Notes: generated from the letters alone by a model not told the origin. DNA of 64,000 nucleotides from Bradyrhizobium sp. LHD-71 (GCF_031157255.1 NZ_JAVIFX010000010.1:124001-188000), one strand, 5' to 3'; positions 42,528 to 51,229 are shown, counted from the first letter of the stretch. Program-made: numbers and translations.

Positions 42528-43253
42528 ATGCGTATCCTTCTGATCAATCCGAACACGACGGGGGCGATCACCGATCGCATGGGCGCGTATGTCGACGAGG
42601 TTGCGGGCACCACGGCAACCTTCGTACCGGTGACCGGCAGGTTCGGCGCCCGCTATATCTCCAGCCGCGCGGCGGCTGCGATCGCCGCTCACGCGGCACT
42701 GGAGGCGCTCGCCGAGCACGTCGATGGCTGCGATGCAGTCTATCTCGCCTGCTTCGGCGATCCGGGGTTGGCGGCCTTGAAGGAAGTTTCGCCCGTTCCG
42801 GTGGTCGGGATGGCGGAAGCCGCGTGTGTTGAGGCGGCCCGCGGCGGCCGGCGTTTTGCGATCGTGACCGGCGGCGTCTTGTGGAAGCCGATGCTCACGG
42901 AGTTCGTCGCGACGCTTGGCCTGTCGCGAGAGCTGGCTGCGATCAGGACCATTGCACCGACCGGCGACCAGATCGCGAGCGATCCGGAGGCCGCACTCTC
43001 GCTGCTCGCGGACGCGTGCATGGCGTGCGCAAGGGAGGACGGCGCCGAGGTTGTCATTCTCGGTGGAGCCGCCCTCGCAGGACTGGCGCGGCGCATTCAA
43101 CCCCGCGTGACGGCGCCGCTATTGTGTTCGGTCGAGGTCGGCGCAAAGGCAACGCTCGCCGCAGCCGAGAGCAGGCCTCGTGGCAGGCGGGAAGCGCCTG
43201 CACTTGAGAGCACCGGCCTCAGCCTGCCGCTGGCGAAACTGATTGGCGCGTGA
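42528..43253 (+). CDS. Asp/Glu/hydantoin racemase family protein, second Cys missing
   Basis: This 241-residue protein belongs to the Asp/Glu/hydantoin racemase superfamily, starting MRILLINPNTTGAITDRM. The first catalytic Cys is present as Cys75 in LACFGDPG. The second, normally LGCAGM, reads LGGAALAG (Gly180), so a two-base Cys/Cys racemase mechanism seems impossible. Family members with one Cys include decarboxylases. Neighbouring ureide genes suggest an allantoin- or hydantoin-type substrate, but this is inference. It ends exactly where the convergent DUF3830 gene ends. Confidence 0.84.
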   Translation: MRILLINPNTTGAITDRMGAYVDEVAGTTATFVPVTGRFGARYISSRAAAAIAAHAALEALAEHVDGCDAVYLACFGDPGLAALKEVSPVPVVGMAEAACVEAARGGRRFAIVTGGVLWKPMLTEFVATLGLSRELAAIRTIAPTGDQIASDPEAALSLLADACMACAREDGAEVVILGGAALAGLARRIQPRVTAPLLCSVEVGAKATLAAAESRPRGRREAPALESTGLSLPLAKLIGA

Positions 43254-43667
43254 TCAGGCCGCTTCGAACAGGATTTCCTGGGCGCCTTCCCACAGCGTCA
43301 TCTTGCCGAGCGCGAGCAGGTTCTCGCGCCCCTTGGTGATTGTCAGGAAGTGGTTGCCTGCGAGCTGACCGACCTTGCTGGCAAACCGTACGCCGCCATA
43401 CGCCAGCAGGATTTCCGTTTCGCTGATGCCGCCGGGATAGACGATGATATCGCCCGGCGCCGGAAAGCTCGTGTGATTTTCGTAGGTCAGGCCGAGATCG
43501 AGATCGCCGAGCGGGATCCAGCAACCTTCGCCGCTCCAGCGGACATGGATGATCTTGCTCTTGAAAGGGAGCATGCTCTTGAACTTGGCGCAGGTCTTCG
43601 GCGCGAGCTCTTCTTCGAGCTTAGCTTCGAACGCGAAGGGGCCGGCCTTGATGCGGAGATGGGTCAT
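43254..43667 (-). CDS. DUF3830 family protein (cyclophilin-like fold)
   Basis: This 137-residue cytoplasmic protein belongs to DUF3830. It starts HLRIKAGPFAFEAKLEEELA and keeps SMLPFKSKIIHVRWSGEGCW and FPAPGDIIVYPGG. The function is not established; the family tends to sit next to amidohydrolase and ureide/hydantoin genes. Its stop directly abuts that of the racemase-like gene (TGATCA), so the two are strictly convergent. It is divergent from the PuuE-like gene with a 127-base gap. Confidence 0.83.
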   Translation of the reverse strand: MTHLRIKAGPFAFEAKLEEELAPKTCAKFKSMLPFKSKIIHVRWSGEGCWIPLGDLDLGLTYENHTSFPAPGDIIVYPGGISETEILLAYGGVRFASKVGQLAGNHFLTITKGRENLLALGKMTLWEGAQEILFEAA

Positions 43668-43794
43668 GAGGATAAGCAGTCTCGGGTTTCAGGTTTCAGG
43701 GGGAGGATTTCGCATTCCGATGTCACGCTGCGCTTGACCTGCGCAAGGCAACACGTTGAATGCGGGGCGAAGCTTTCCGCTTGGTGCGAACATC

Positions 43795-44730
43795 ATGACA
43801 GGCGCCGGCTACCCGCGCGATCTCAAAGGCTACGGCCGCAATCCGCCTGATCCCAAGTGGCCGGACGGTGCACGGATTGCCGTGCAGTTCGTGGTCAATT
43901 TCGAGGAGGGCGGCGAGAACAGCATCCTGCATGGCGATGCCGGATCCGAGGCGTTCCTCTCGGATGTGCTCGGCGCCAAATCCTGGGCCGGGCGCCGACA
44001 TCCCAATGTGGAGTCGATGTTCGAATACGGTTCGCGCGCGGGCTTTTGGCGGCTTTGGCGCGGCTTTGCGGCCCGCAACATCAAGCCCACGGTCTTTGCT
44101 GTCGCAACCGCGCTGACGCGCAATCCGGAAGCCGTGGCGGCCATGAACGAGGCCGGCTGGGATATCGCCTCGCACGGCTTGAAGTGGGTCGAGCACAAGG
44201 ACATGACCGACATCGACGAGCGTGCCGCCGTCGCAGAGGCGGTCAGCGTCCACACGCAGGCGACGGGACGGCGGCCGCTCGGCTGGTACACCGGCCGAAC
44301 GTCGGAGAACACGCTGAAACTTGTGATCGAACAGGGCGGATTCCTTTACTCGTGCGACTCCTATGCGGACGACCTGCCGTATTGGGTCAGGCACCGCGGC
44401 GTGCCGCATCTGATTATTCCCTACAGCCTTGATGCCAACGACATGCGCTTCATCAACGCGCAAGGGTTCGGCGACGGCGAGCAGTTCTTCCAATACCTGA
44501 AGGACAGCTTCGATGTGCTTTATGCCGAAGGGGAAACGGCGCCCAAGATGATGTCGATCGGGCTGCATTGCCGTCTGGTCGGCCGCCCGGGCCGGTATGC
44601 GGCGCTGGCGCGCTTTCTCGACTATGTCGAAAAGCACGATCGGGTCTGGGTGCCGACCCGGCTCGAGATCGCCGAGCACTGGCACAGGGAACACCGCGCG
44701 CTTGCCAGAAACGCCCATGTGATCAGCTAG
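43795..44730 (+). CDS. puuE: PuuE-like allantoinase (polysaccharide deacetylase fold)
   Basis: This 311-residue enzyme should open the ring of allantoin to give allantoate without a metal cofactor. The N-terminal FVVNFEEGGENSILHGDAGS is the PuuE signature, and EYGSRAGFWRLWRGF, WDIASHGLKWVEHKDM and GWYTGRTSENTLKL are further family motifs. I use ATG 43795; an upstream TTG at 43756 is also open. Its last eight bases overlap the end of the convergent amidohydrolase gene. It may be a paralogue with a related substrate. Confidence 0.83.
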   Translation: MTGAGYPRDLKGYGRNPPDPKWPDGARIAVQFVVNFEEGGENSILHGDAGSEAFLSDVLGAKSWAGRRHPNVESMFEYGSRAGFWRLWRGFAARNIKPTVFAVATALTRNPEAVAAMNEAGWDIASHGLKWVEHKDMTDIDERAAVAEAVSVHTQATGRRPLGWYTGRTSENTLKLVIEQGGFLYSCDSYADDLPYWVRHRGVPHLIIPYSLDANDMRFINAQGFGDGEQFFQYLKDSFDVLYAEGETAPKMMSIGLHCRLVGRPGRYAALARFLDYVEKHDRVWVPTRLEIAEHWHREHRALARNAHVIS

Positions 44731-45982
44731 CCGCCGTCTTGGGCTGGAACTGCTCGATGACGTCGAGCAGCACGCTGGCGCCGGCAGCTGCATCTTCCAG
44801 CGTGACATGTTCATCCGGATGATGACTGACGCCGCCGCGGCAGCGCACGAAGATCATGCCGATGTCGGTCAAGTCGGCGACCGCCATGCCGTCATGGCCG
44901 GCGCCGCTCGGCAGGGCCGTCGCACGATATCCGCGCCGGGCGATCGCCGCTGAAATCTGCGCCTGCAGCCAGGGAGCGCACGGCGTCGTGCGTCCTTCGT
45001 GCTTGATCTCGATCCGCGGCACGAGGCGCCGCCGCCCTGCGATGCGTTCGATCGAGCCAATCGCAGCCTTGACGGCGAATTGGCGATGTTCATCGGAGGC
45101 CGAACGCATGTCGATCGAAAACGTGCAGCGGCCGGGGATGACGTTGCTTGCTCCGGGCTCGACGCGGATTGTGCCGACGGTACCGAAGAGGCCGGGGTCA
45201 TCGCGGCATTGTTTTTCGATGGCGACGATGCACTCGGCCACGCCGCTCAATGCATCGCGCCGCATCGCCATCGGCACCGTCCCTGCGTGCCCGGCCATGC
45301 CCTCGAGCGTGACCGCCAACCGCGTCGCGCCGCTGATGGCCGTCACAACTCCGACCGGAACGCCTTCCGCCTCCAGCACCGGGCCTTGCTCGATGTGCAG
45401 TTCGAGATAGGCGAGGTAGTCGGACGGCGCGCGAGCAGCGGTGCCGATATTCTGCGGATCGAGCCCGAAGCCGGTTAACGCTTCACGCAGGCTCACGCCG
45501 TCGCTGTCACGGCCGGCGAGGGCGCTTTCATCGAAGGTGCCGGCCAGGGCACGGCTGCCGAGCAGTGTCGAGGCAAAACGTACGCCCTCCTCGTCGGCGA
45601 AGCCGATCACCTCGACGGCGAACGGCAGCCGCTTGTGTTGACGGTTGAGCTCCGCCACGCAGGCGATTGCGGTGATGATGCCGAGCGGGCCGTCCCACTT
45701 GCCGGCGTTGCGCACAGTGTCGAAGTGCGAGCCGAGCAGAAGGGCGGGTTGATCGGGTTTGGCCCCCTCATAGCGTCCGATCACATTGCCGATGGCGTCC
45801 GTGCGCGCCGACATGCCGGCCTCGCGCATCCACGTCAGCAGCAGCTCGGCCGCGTTCCGATGCTCAGCCGACAGGAAGAGACGGGTGAGGCCGGTCGCAC
45901 TCTCGGAGATCGAGGCGAGTTGATCGATGCGCTGTGCAATCGCCTCGCCCGTCGTTTGACCGGTCATGCTGGTCGTTGCCAT
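44723..45982 (-). CDS. M20-family amidohydrolase, allantoate amidohydrolase-like
   Basis: This 419-residue zinc hydrolase belongs to the allantoate amidohydrolase / N-carbamoyl amino acid hydrolase group. Metal ligands and catalytic residues are present: His86 in GSHFDTV, Asp97 in GKWDGPLG, Glu131-Glu132 in FADEEGVRF, His196 in LELHIEQGP and a C-terminal His in SHHPDEHV. I use ATG 45982, four bases after the ABC ATPase stop; a frame to 46066 is unsupported. Allantoate cleavage follows logically from the PuuE-like neighbour, but a carbamoylase role is possible. Confidence 0.88.
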   Translation of the reverse strand: MATTSMTGQTTGEAIAQRIDQLASISESATGLTRLFLSAEHRNAAELLLTWMREAGMSARTDAIGNVIGRYEGAKPDQPALLLGSHFDTVRNAGKWDGPLGIITAIACVAELNRQHKRLPFAVEVIGFADEEGVRFASTLLGSRALAGTFDESALAGRDSDGVSLREALTGFGLDPQNIGTAARAPSDYLAYLELHIEQGPVLEAEGVPVGVVTAISGATRLAVTLEGMAGHAGTVPMAMRRDALSGVAECIVAIEKQCRDDPGLFGTVGTIRVEPGASNVIPGRCTFSIDMRSASDEHRQFAVKAAIGSIERIAGRRRLVPRIEIKHEGRTTPCAPWLQAQISAAIARRGYRATALPSGAGHDGMAVADLTDIGMIFVRCRGGVSHHPDEHVTLEDAAAGASVLLDVIEQFQPKTAAS

Positions 45983-45986
45983 GATG

Positions 45987-46715
45987 TCAGTGCTGCATTC
46001 CAATGAACTGGGCGAGCTCCGGCGTGCCCGGACTGGCGAACAACGGCTTCGGCGGTCCCTCCTCATGGACCTTGCCCTGGTGCATGAACACCAGCTTGGT
46101 GCCGACGTCGCGGGCGAACCGCATCTCGTGGGTGACGAGGATCAGCGTCATGCCGTCGCTGGCCAGCCGTTCGACCACCCGCAGCACCTCGCTGACGAGC
46201 TCTGGGTCGAGCGCCGAGGTGATCTCGTCGCACAACAGCACGTTTGGCCGCATCGCCAGCGCGCGGGCGATGGCGACGCGCTGTTGCTGGCCCCCGGAGA
46301 GCTGGGAGGGGTAGCTGTCAGCCTTGTCCGACAGTCCGACCTTCGCGAGCGTCTCTTTGGCCAATGCTTTGGTGATGTGCGCGCTCTCGCGGTTGACGAC
46401 CTTCGGCGCGAGCATCACGTTCTCGGCCGCGGTCAGGTGCGGAAACAGGTTGAACTGCTGGAATACCATGCCGACATTTCGGCGCAGATCGCGAAGGTTG
46501 CCCCGGGTTTTGCCGACGTCGATACCGTCGACGCTGATGCAGCCGGCGTCGTAAGTCTCAAGCCCGTTGATGCAACGGAGCAGGGTGCTCTTGCCCGAAC
46601 CGGATTTGCCGATGATGGCGACCACATCGCCACGGCCGACCTCGATCGAGACGCCTTTCAGCACCTCGACGCTGCCGAAACTCTTGCGCACGTCCTTGAT
46701 GCTAACGAGCGACAT
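45987..46715 (-). CDS. Polar amino-acid-type ABC transporter ATP-binding protein
   Basis: This 242-residue ATPase of the GlnQ/HisP type powers an importer. Walker A is GKSGSGKST, the signature is LSGGQQQR, and Walker B is VLLCDEITSALD. The H-loop is in LVTHEMRFARDV. The gene overlaps the upstream permease by 14 bases and precedes the amidohydrolase gene, all in one minus-strand operon. The imported solute is likely an amino acid or ureide. Confidence 0.95.
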   Translation of the reverse strand: MSLVSIKDVRKSFGSVEVLKGVSIEVGRGDVVAIIGKSGSGKSTLLRCINGLETYDAGCISVDGIDVGKTRGNLRDLRRNVGMVFQQFNLFPHLTAAENVMLAPKVVNRESAHITKALAKETLAKVGLSDKADSYPSQLSGGQQQRVAIARALAMRPNVLLCDEITSALDPELVSEVLRVVERLASDGMTLILVTHEMRFARDVGTKLVFMHQGKVHEEGPPKPLFASPGTPELAQFIGMQH

Positions 46716-47352
46716 TGAACTGCCTTTCGAGCCGGTGCGCGTACCACGATAATGGGTAGCAGAGCGCGAAGTAGATCAGCGCGACCAGCGAATAGACGAG
46801 GAACGGACGGAAGGTCGCGTTGTTCAGCATGGTTCCTGCCTTGGTCAGATCGACGAAGCCGATGATCGAAGCAAGAGCGGTGCCCTTGATGACTTGCACC
46901 GAGAAGCCGACGGTCGGTGGAATGGCGATGCGTAGCGCCTGGGGAAGGATCACATAGCGCATCTGCTCGATATAGGAGAGCGCCAGCGTTTCGGCGGCCT
47001 CCCATTGGCCCTTGGGTAGCGACTCCACGCAGCCGCGCCAGATCTCGGCGAGGAACGCGCTGGTCCAGAACGTCAGCGCCAGCGAAGCTGCGAGCCACGG
47101 ACTGACCTCGATGCCCAGCAGCGCCACGCCGAAGAAGAAGAGGAACAGCTGCATCAGCAGCGGCGTGCCCTGAAAAAACTCGATGTAGGCGCGCGTTGCG
47201 GTGTCGAGCCATCGGATCTTCGAAACACGGGCGAACAGCAGTGCCAGCCCGACGGCGCCGCCGCACACGAAGGCAACCAGTGACAGCAGCACGGTCCAGC
47301 GCGTCGCCAGCAGCAGGTTCGAAAGGATCACCCAGAAGCTGAAATCGTTCAT
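46702..47352 (-). CDS. Polar amino-acid-type ABC transporter permease (second)
   Basis: This 216-residue inner-membrane permease of the HisMQ type has about five helices. It has IEFFQGTPLLMQLFLFFFG and the ATPase-contact region LPKGQWEAAETLALSYIEQM, then the signature VIKGTALASIIGFVDL. It overlaps the ATPase gene by 14 bases and lies three bases after the first permease. With that partner it should form a heterodimeric channel. Confidence 0.94.
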   Translation of the reverse strand: MNDFSFWVILSNLLLATRWTVLLSLVAFVCGGAVGLALLFARVSKIRWLDTATRAYIEFFQGTPLLMQLFLFFFGVALLGIEVSPWLAASLALTFWTSAFLAEIWRGCVESLPKGQWEAAETLALSYIEQMRYVILPQALRIAIPPTVGFSVQVIKGTALASIIGFVDLTKAGTMLNNATFRPFLVYSLVALIYFALCYPLSWYAHRLERQFNVAR

Positions 47353-47355
47353 GGG

Positions 47356-48018
47356 TCAGGCCTTCGGGAAGATCACGCGCCCGATGCCGCGAAGAACTGC
47401 ACGCGCGGCGATCGCAAGCAGCAGGTAGAGCAGGGCGACGACGAGGTAGACCTCGAAGGCGCGGAAGTTGCGCGACTGGATGTAGTTCGCAGCGTAGGTC
47501 AGGTCTTCCGCGGAAATCTGCGACACCACCGCCGAGCCGAGCATGACGATGATGATCTGCGACGCCAGCGCCGGATAGATCTTCTGAAACGCCTGCTTGA
47601 GCACGACATGGCGCAGGATCTGCATGCGGGTCATCGCCAGGCTTTCGGCGGCTTCGAGATGCCCCTTCGGCACCGCCTCGATGCCGGCGCGGATGATCTC
47701 GGTCGAATAGGCGCCCAGGTTGACGACCATCGCCAGGAATGCCGCGGCAGTCTCCGAGAGTTTGACGCCCGCGGCAGGCAGGCCGAAGAAGATGAAGAAG
47801 AGCTGCACGATGAACGGCGTATTGCGGATGATCTCCACATAGGCTGCGACGATCGGATCGAGCCATTTCGGCCCGAAGGTGCGGGCGGCGGCGCCCGCCG
47901 TGCCGACCGCGATGCCGCCTATGGTCGAGACGATCGTCAGGACGATCGTGAAGATCAGCCCGTGCAGCAGAACGTCCCAGTAGGGCAGGAGCTCGGCGAA
48001 CTGCAGCTTGTAAGTCAT
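47356..48018 (-). CDS. Polar amino-acid-type ABC transporter permease (first)
   Basis: This 220-residue HisMQ-type permease begins MTYKLQFAELLPYWDVLLHG. It contains YVEIIRNTPFIVQLFFIFFG, the contact loop VPKGHLEAAESLAMTRMQIL and LGSAVVSQISAEDLTYAANY. It is 22 bases after the binding-protein gene and three bases before the second permease. Sequence motifs point to amino-acid or opine-type solutes but do not fix the substrate. Confidence 0.94.
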   Translation of the reverse strand: MTYKLQFAELLPYWDVLLHGLIFTIVLTIVSTIGGIAVGTAGAAARTFGPKWLDPIVAAYVEIIRNTPFIVQLFFIFFGLPAAGVKLSETAAAFLAMVVNLGAYSTEIIRAGIEAVPKGHLEAAESLAMTRMQILRHVVLKQAFQKIYPALASQIIIVMLGSAVVSQISAEDLTYAANYIQSRNFRAFEVYLVVALLYLLLAIAARAVLRGIGRVIFPKA

Positions 48019-48040
48019 GGCCGCGCGCGCCGCCGGGCAG

Positions 48041-48871
48041 TTAGAAGCCTGCGGGCAGTGACGCCTTCAGCCACTTCTGTGACAGCTTCTCCAGCTCGCC
48101 GCTGCTCTTCGCCTTGGCGATGATCTCGTTCACTTTTGCGAGGAGCGCGGGCTCGTCCTTGTTGAGGCCGATGTAGCAGGGGGAATCCTTGACGACGAAT
48201 TTCAGCACCGGCGGTCGTGCCGTGCTTTTCTCCGCGATTGCGGCTGCGACGGTGTTGCCGGTGGCGATCAGGTCGACCTGGCCGGAGACAAACGCTGCGA
48301 TGGTGGCGTTGTTGTCCTCATAGCGTTTGACCACGGTCGAGGTCGGCACGCTCTTCGACAGCTCCTGCTCCTCGATCGAACCGCGGGTCGCGCCGATGGT
48401 CTTGCCGGCGAGGTCCTCGACCTTGGCCGCTTCGATTGCCTTGGTGCCATAGACACCGGAGAAGAACGGCGCGTAGGCGACCGTGAAATCGATCACCTTT
48501 TCACGTTCCGCATTCTTGCCGAGGCTCGAAATGACGAGGTCGGCCTTCTTGGTCTGCAGATAAGGAATGCGGTTGGCACTGGTGACGGCAATGATCTCCG
48601 CCTTTACGCCGAGTTCCCTGGCGATCACGTTGGCCATGTCGATATCGTAGCCCTGTGGCTTGAGATCGGCGCCGGCCGAGCCGAACGGTGCAAAGTCCTG
48701 TGGGACTGCCACCTTGATGACCTTGGCCTTCGTGATGCCGGCGAGCGCGTCCGCGCGCGCAGTCACGGCCGTCAGCGCGACAGCGGCTGCAATGACAGCC
48801 GCGGTAAGTCCAAGTCCAAGCCCAAGCCCAGGTCGTGTGGCTGCAGGCGAAATCCGGCGACGCGCAAACAT
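48041..48871 (-). CDS. ABC transporter substrate-binding protein (family 3)
   Basis: This 276-residue periplasmic protein of the amino-acid-binding family 3 starts at ATG 48871, with GAGGGGA upstream. The signal peptide includes four tandem Gly-Leu units (PGLGLGLGLTAAV), encoded by four AAGYCC hexamers on the plus strand. Mature motifs are VAVPQDFAPFGSAGADL, GYDIDMANVIARELG and LVISSLGKNAEREKVIDF. It heads the importer operon and is divergent from a LysR gene. A frame extending to 49687 in the sequence is a shadow of the LysR gene. Confidence 0.93.
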   Translation of the reverse strand: MFARRRISPAATRPGLGLGLGLTAAVIAAAVALTAVTARADALAGITKAKVIKVAVPQDFAPFGSAGADLKPQGYDIDMANVIARELGVKAEIIAVTSANRIPYLQTKKADLVISSLGKNAEREKVIDFTVAYAPFFSGVYGTKAIEAAKVEDLAGKTIGATRGSIEEQELSKSVPTSTVVKRYEDNNATIAAFVSGQVDLIATGNTVAAAIAEKSTARPPVLKFVVKDSPCYIGLNKDEPALLAKVNEIIAKAKSSGELEKLSQKWLKASLPAGF

Positions 48872-48983
48872 GATGAAATATCCCCTCTCGAATGCCCGGC
48901 AACGGGGCGCGTCCGTCGCCTCGCTGCATGTTCTGGGCCAGTCCCGGCCAGTGCATGGTTGCAAGGCGGGATTCATCCGTCCA

Positions 48984-49008
48984 ATATATTGTTCGTATTG
49001 ATTTATAT
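48984..49008. promoter_or_regulatory. AT-rich dyad in the LysR / ABC-operon promoter region
   Basis: A 25-base AT-rich stretch with ATATA and TATAT ends lies 14-38 bases before the LysR start in the 150-base divergent region. It stands out from the GC-rich surroundings and could be a LysR operator or the promoter core. No exact T-N11-A dyad is claimed. Confidence 0.3.
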
Positions 49009-49021
49009 CCGAGAGATATGG

Positions 49022-49927
49022 ATGAGCCTGGAGCTTCGGCATCTTCGATACTTCGTCACCGTGGCCGATGAACTGAGCTTCACACGTGCCGCGCAGCGGC
49101 TGCGTATCTCCCAACCGCCGCTCAGCCAGCAGATCCAGGATCTGGAGGCAGTCCTGAAGACGCAGCTGTTGTTGCGCACCAGTCGTCGGGTCGAGCTGAC
49201 TGCGGCTGGCGAGGCGCTGCATGCTCGGGCGAAATCGATCCTCGAGCAGGTCGATGCAGCGGTGCAGGAGGCTGCCTCGATCGGCCGTGGCGAGCGAGGC
49301 CGCATCCTCATCGGCGCCACCGGTTCGATCCTGAGCGGCGGGCTGGCCGACCTGCTCGCGGGCTACCGGCACGAGTTTCCGGAGGTCACGACGACCCTGT
49401 TCGAACAGGCGCCTCGGCTGCAAATGCGCGCGCTGCAGGACAAGAAGACCGACATCAGCTTCATCCGACTGCGGCCTGAGAGCGACGATTTCGCAAGCGA
49501 ACTCGCCTGGCGCGAGGATGTGGTCGTGGCGATGTCGAGCATCCACCGTCTGGCCGGCCGCAAGCGGATCGCGCTGAAGGATTTGCGCGACGAGGAATAC
49601 GTTGCGCTCGCGCCCGAAAGTTCGGAGTTCGCCGCCTCGATCCGCGACAGCTGCGTCGCCGCCGGCTTTCTGCCGCGGATCGCCCATGAGGTGGTTGATG
49701 CGCAGTCGATCACCGGTCTGCTTGCCGCCGGCTTCGGCGTGGCACTGGTGCCGTCGTCGATTGCGCGCTTCACAACCGGCGAAATCAGGTTTCGCTCGCT
49801 CGGCGCATCAGCGCCCGCGGCTGACGTCTACATCGTCCACCGCAACGGCGACCAGTCGACGGCACTGCGCGCGTTCATGGCCTTTGCGAGGAGGTTCTTC
49901 CAGTCGCGGCTGAAGCCGCGGGATTGA
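49022..49927 (+). CDS. LysR-family transcriptional regulator
   Basis: This 301-residue regulator has the N-terminal winged HTH at residues 1-60 (LRHLRYFVTVADELSFTRAA, then QRLRISQPPLSQQIQDLE). A linker helix and an effector-binding domain follow (RILIGATGSILSGGLADLLAG onward). It is transcribed away from the amino-acid-type importer and amidohydrolase operon, so it most likely controls that operon in response to a ureide or amino acid. The start is ATG 49022; the upstream in-frame extension has no support. Confidence 0.92.
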   Translation: MSLELRHLRYFVTVADELSFTRAAQRLRISQPPLSQQIQDLEAVLKTQLLLRTSRRVELTAAGEALHARAKSILEQVDAAVQEAASIGRGERGRILIGATGSILSGGLADLLAGYRHEFPEVTTTLFEQAPRLQMRALQDKKTDISFIRLRPESDDFASELAWREDVVVAMSSIHRLAGRKRIALKDLRDEEYVALAPESSEFAASIRDSCVAAGFLPRIAHEVVDAQSITGLLAAGFGVALVPSSIARFTTGEIRFRSLGASAPAADVYIVHRNGDQSTALRAFMAFARRFFQSRLKPRD

Positions 49928-49954
49928 GTCGTAGGAGGCTGACGGCACGACGCC

Positions 49955-50761
49955 CTATCGCCTCCCGCCAACGCGGAACATGACGGGGAGCGAGAAGGTC
50001 AGGCCTTCGTCGGCGACGAGCGGTGGCGGCGGCGGGACGGGATCTGAGCGTTGGACCATAGCGATGGCCGCGGCGTCGAAGGCCTCGTCGCCCGAGCTCT
50101 TGGCGACGCTCACGGCGACGACGCGGCCCATCCGGTCGAGTTCGAGCGCCAGCAGGATCTCGGCGGCCTTCTGGTTGCGGTCGTTCGGGTAGCGCTTGTG
50201 CTTGTCGAGATGGGCCAGCAGTTCCTTCTGCCAGGTGACCCGAACGCGCCGGCGGCTTTCGCCGGTGCCTTGATCGACGGTCACCGACTTCTCGCCCTGC
50301 GGGGCGTCCTGGATCGAGGGGGCAGCCTTGGCTTCCTGCGCGACGGATGCCTCGGAGGCTTTGGTTTCCTTCTCCTTGAGCTCGGCATCCTCTTCGACCG
50401 GCTTGTCGGTCTTCTGCTGCGTGACGAGCCGGTCCGGATTCTCGGATTCGACCGGTGTTTCTTCCGGAAGGTCGACCTCTTTGTCCGGCGCTTTCTGTTC
50501 GGCAACGGCGGCAGAAGCCGCTGACGCCTCACTCTCGGGGCCTGGCGGCAGCGCCGAAGGCGGCGTCTGCGGGGACGTCAGTTCGAGGCCGATCTCGATC
50601 CCGGGCGCTCCGAGATCTTCGTCCTCCATCTCCTGCATGCGCATGAAGGCGAAGGCCGCGACCGTTGCGTGCAGCATCAGGGCAACGACGGCGGCAAAGA
50701 TCCATAACCCCTTGCCGGTCGAGGGATGAGGCGGCGAAACTGCCGGATCGTCGCGCTTCAT
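49955..50761 (-). CDS. tonB: TonB energy transducer
   Basis: This 268-residue protein links the proton-motive force to outer-membrane receptors. One N-terminal membrane helix (IFAAVVALMLHATVAAFAF) is followed by an acidic, Glu/Lys/Pro-rich linker of about 120 residues spanning the periplasm. The C-terminal TonB domain has LLAHLDKHKRYPNDRNQKAA and VAKSSGDEAFDAAAIAMVQR. Its ATG overlaps the exbD stop. It belongs to an exbB-exbD-tonB operon divergent from a siderophore receptor and may also serve the receptor at 28567. Confidence 0.93.
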   Translation of the reverse strand: MKRDDPAVSPPHPSTGKGLWIFAAVVALMLHATVAAFAFMRMQEMEDEDLGAPGIEIGLELTSPQTPPSALPPGPESEASAASAAVAEQKAPDKEVDLPEETPVESENPDRLVTQQKTDKPVEEDAELKEKETKASEASVAQEAKAAPSIQDAPQGEKSVTVDQGTGESRRRVRVTWQKELLAHLDKHKRYPNDRNQKAAEILLALELDRMGRVVAVSVAKSSGDEAFDAAAIAMVQRSDPVPPPPPLVADEGLTFSLPVMFRVGGRR

Positions 50762-51225
50762 TGTGCTTGGGGCGCCGGGCGCGGCGCAGCTTGATCCGCT
50801 GCGTCGGGCCGGCCTTCCAGCGCGACGAGGGCGACCTTGGTGTAGCCGCCGCTCCGCAGGAGCTCGAGCACATCCATCATGTCGCCATAGGGAACGAGAC
50901 GATCAGCGCGTAGGAAGATGCGGCGTTCCTTGTTGGAGTCGGCCGCATCGAGCGTGCTGACCAGGTCCTGGCGCCTTACAGGCGTCTCGCCGATGGCAAC
51001 GGCGAGATCCGATTTGATCGAGACGTAGGTCGGCTTGTCTGGCTTCTTTTGCGGCGCGGCGCTCGACGTCGGCAGGTCGACGGGAAGATCGACGGTCGAG
51101 AGCGGCGCTGCGACCATGAAGATGATGAGCAGCACCAGCATCACGTCGATGAACGGCGTGACGTTGATTTCGTGCGTTTCGCCGAAATCATCCTCGTCGT
51201 CGACATCGTTGAAGGTGACGCCCAT
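50758..51225 (-). CDS. exbD: ExbD biopolymer transport protein
   Basis: This 155-residue protein of the proton-driven TonB motor has one helix containing the essential Asp in INVTPFIDVMLVLLIIFMVA. A periplasmic domain follows (YVSIKSDLAVAIGETPV). It starts four bases after the ExbB stop and overlaps tonB at its end. With ExbB it forms the channel that energises TonB. Confidence 0.95.
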   Translation of the reverse strand: MGVTFNDVDDEDDFGETHEINVTPFIDVMLVLLIIFMVAAPLSTVDLPVDLPTSSAAPQKKPDKPTYVSIKSDLAVAIGETPVRRQDLVSTLDAADSNKERRIFLRADRLVPYGDMMDVLELLRSGGYTKVALVALEGRPDAADQAAPRPAPQAQ

Positions 51226-51229
51226 GGTG

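Noticed and set aside
48872-49687. N-terminal extension of the family-3 binding protein
   Set aside because: It overlaps the LysR gene on the other strand, and a good signal peptide with a ribosome site starts at 48871.
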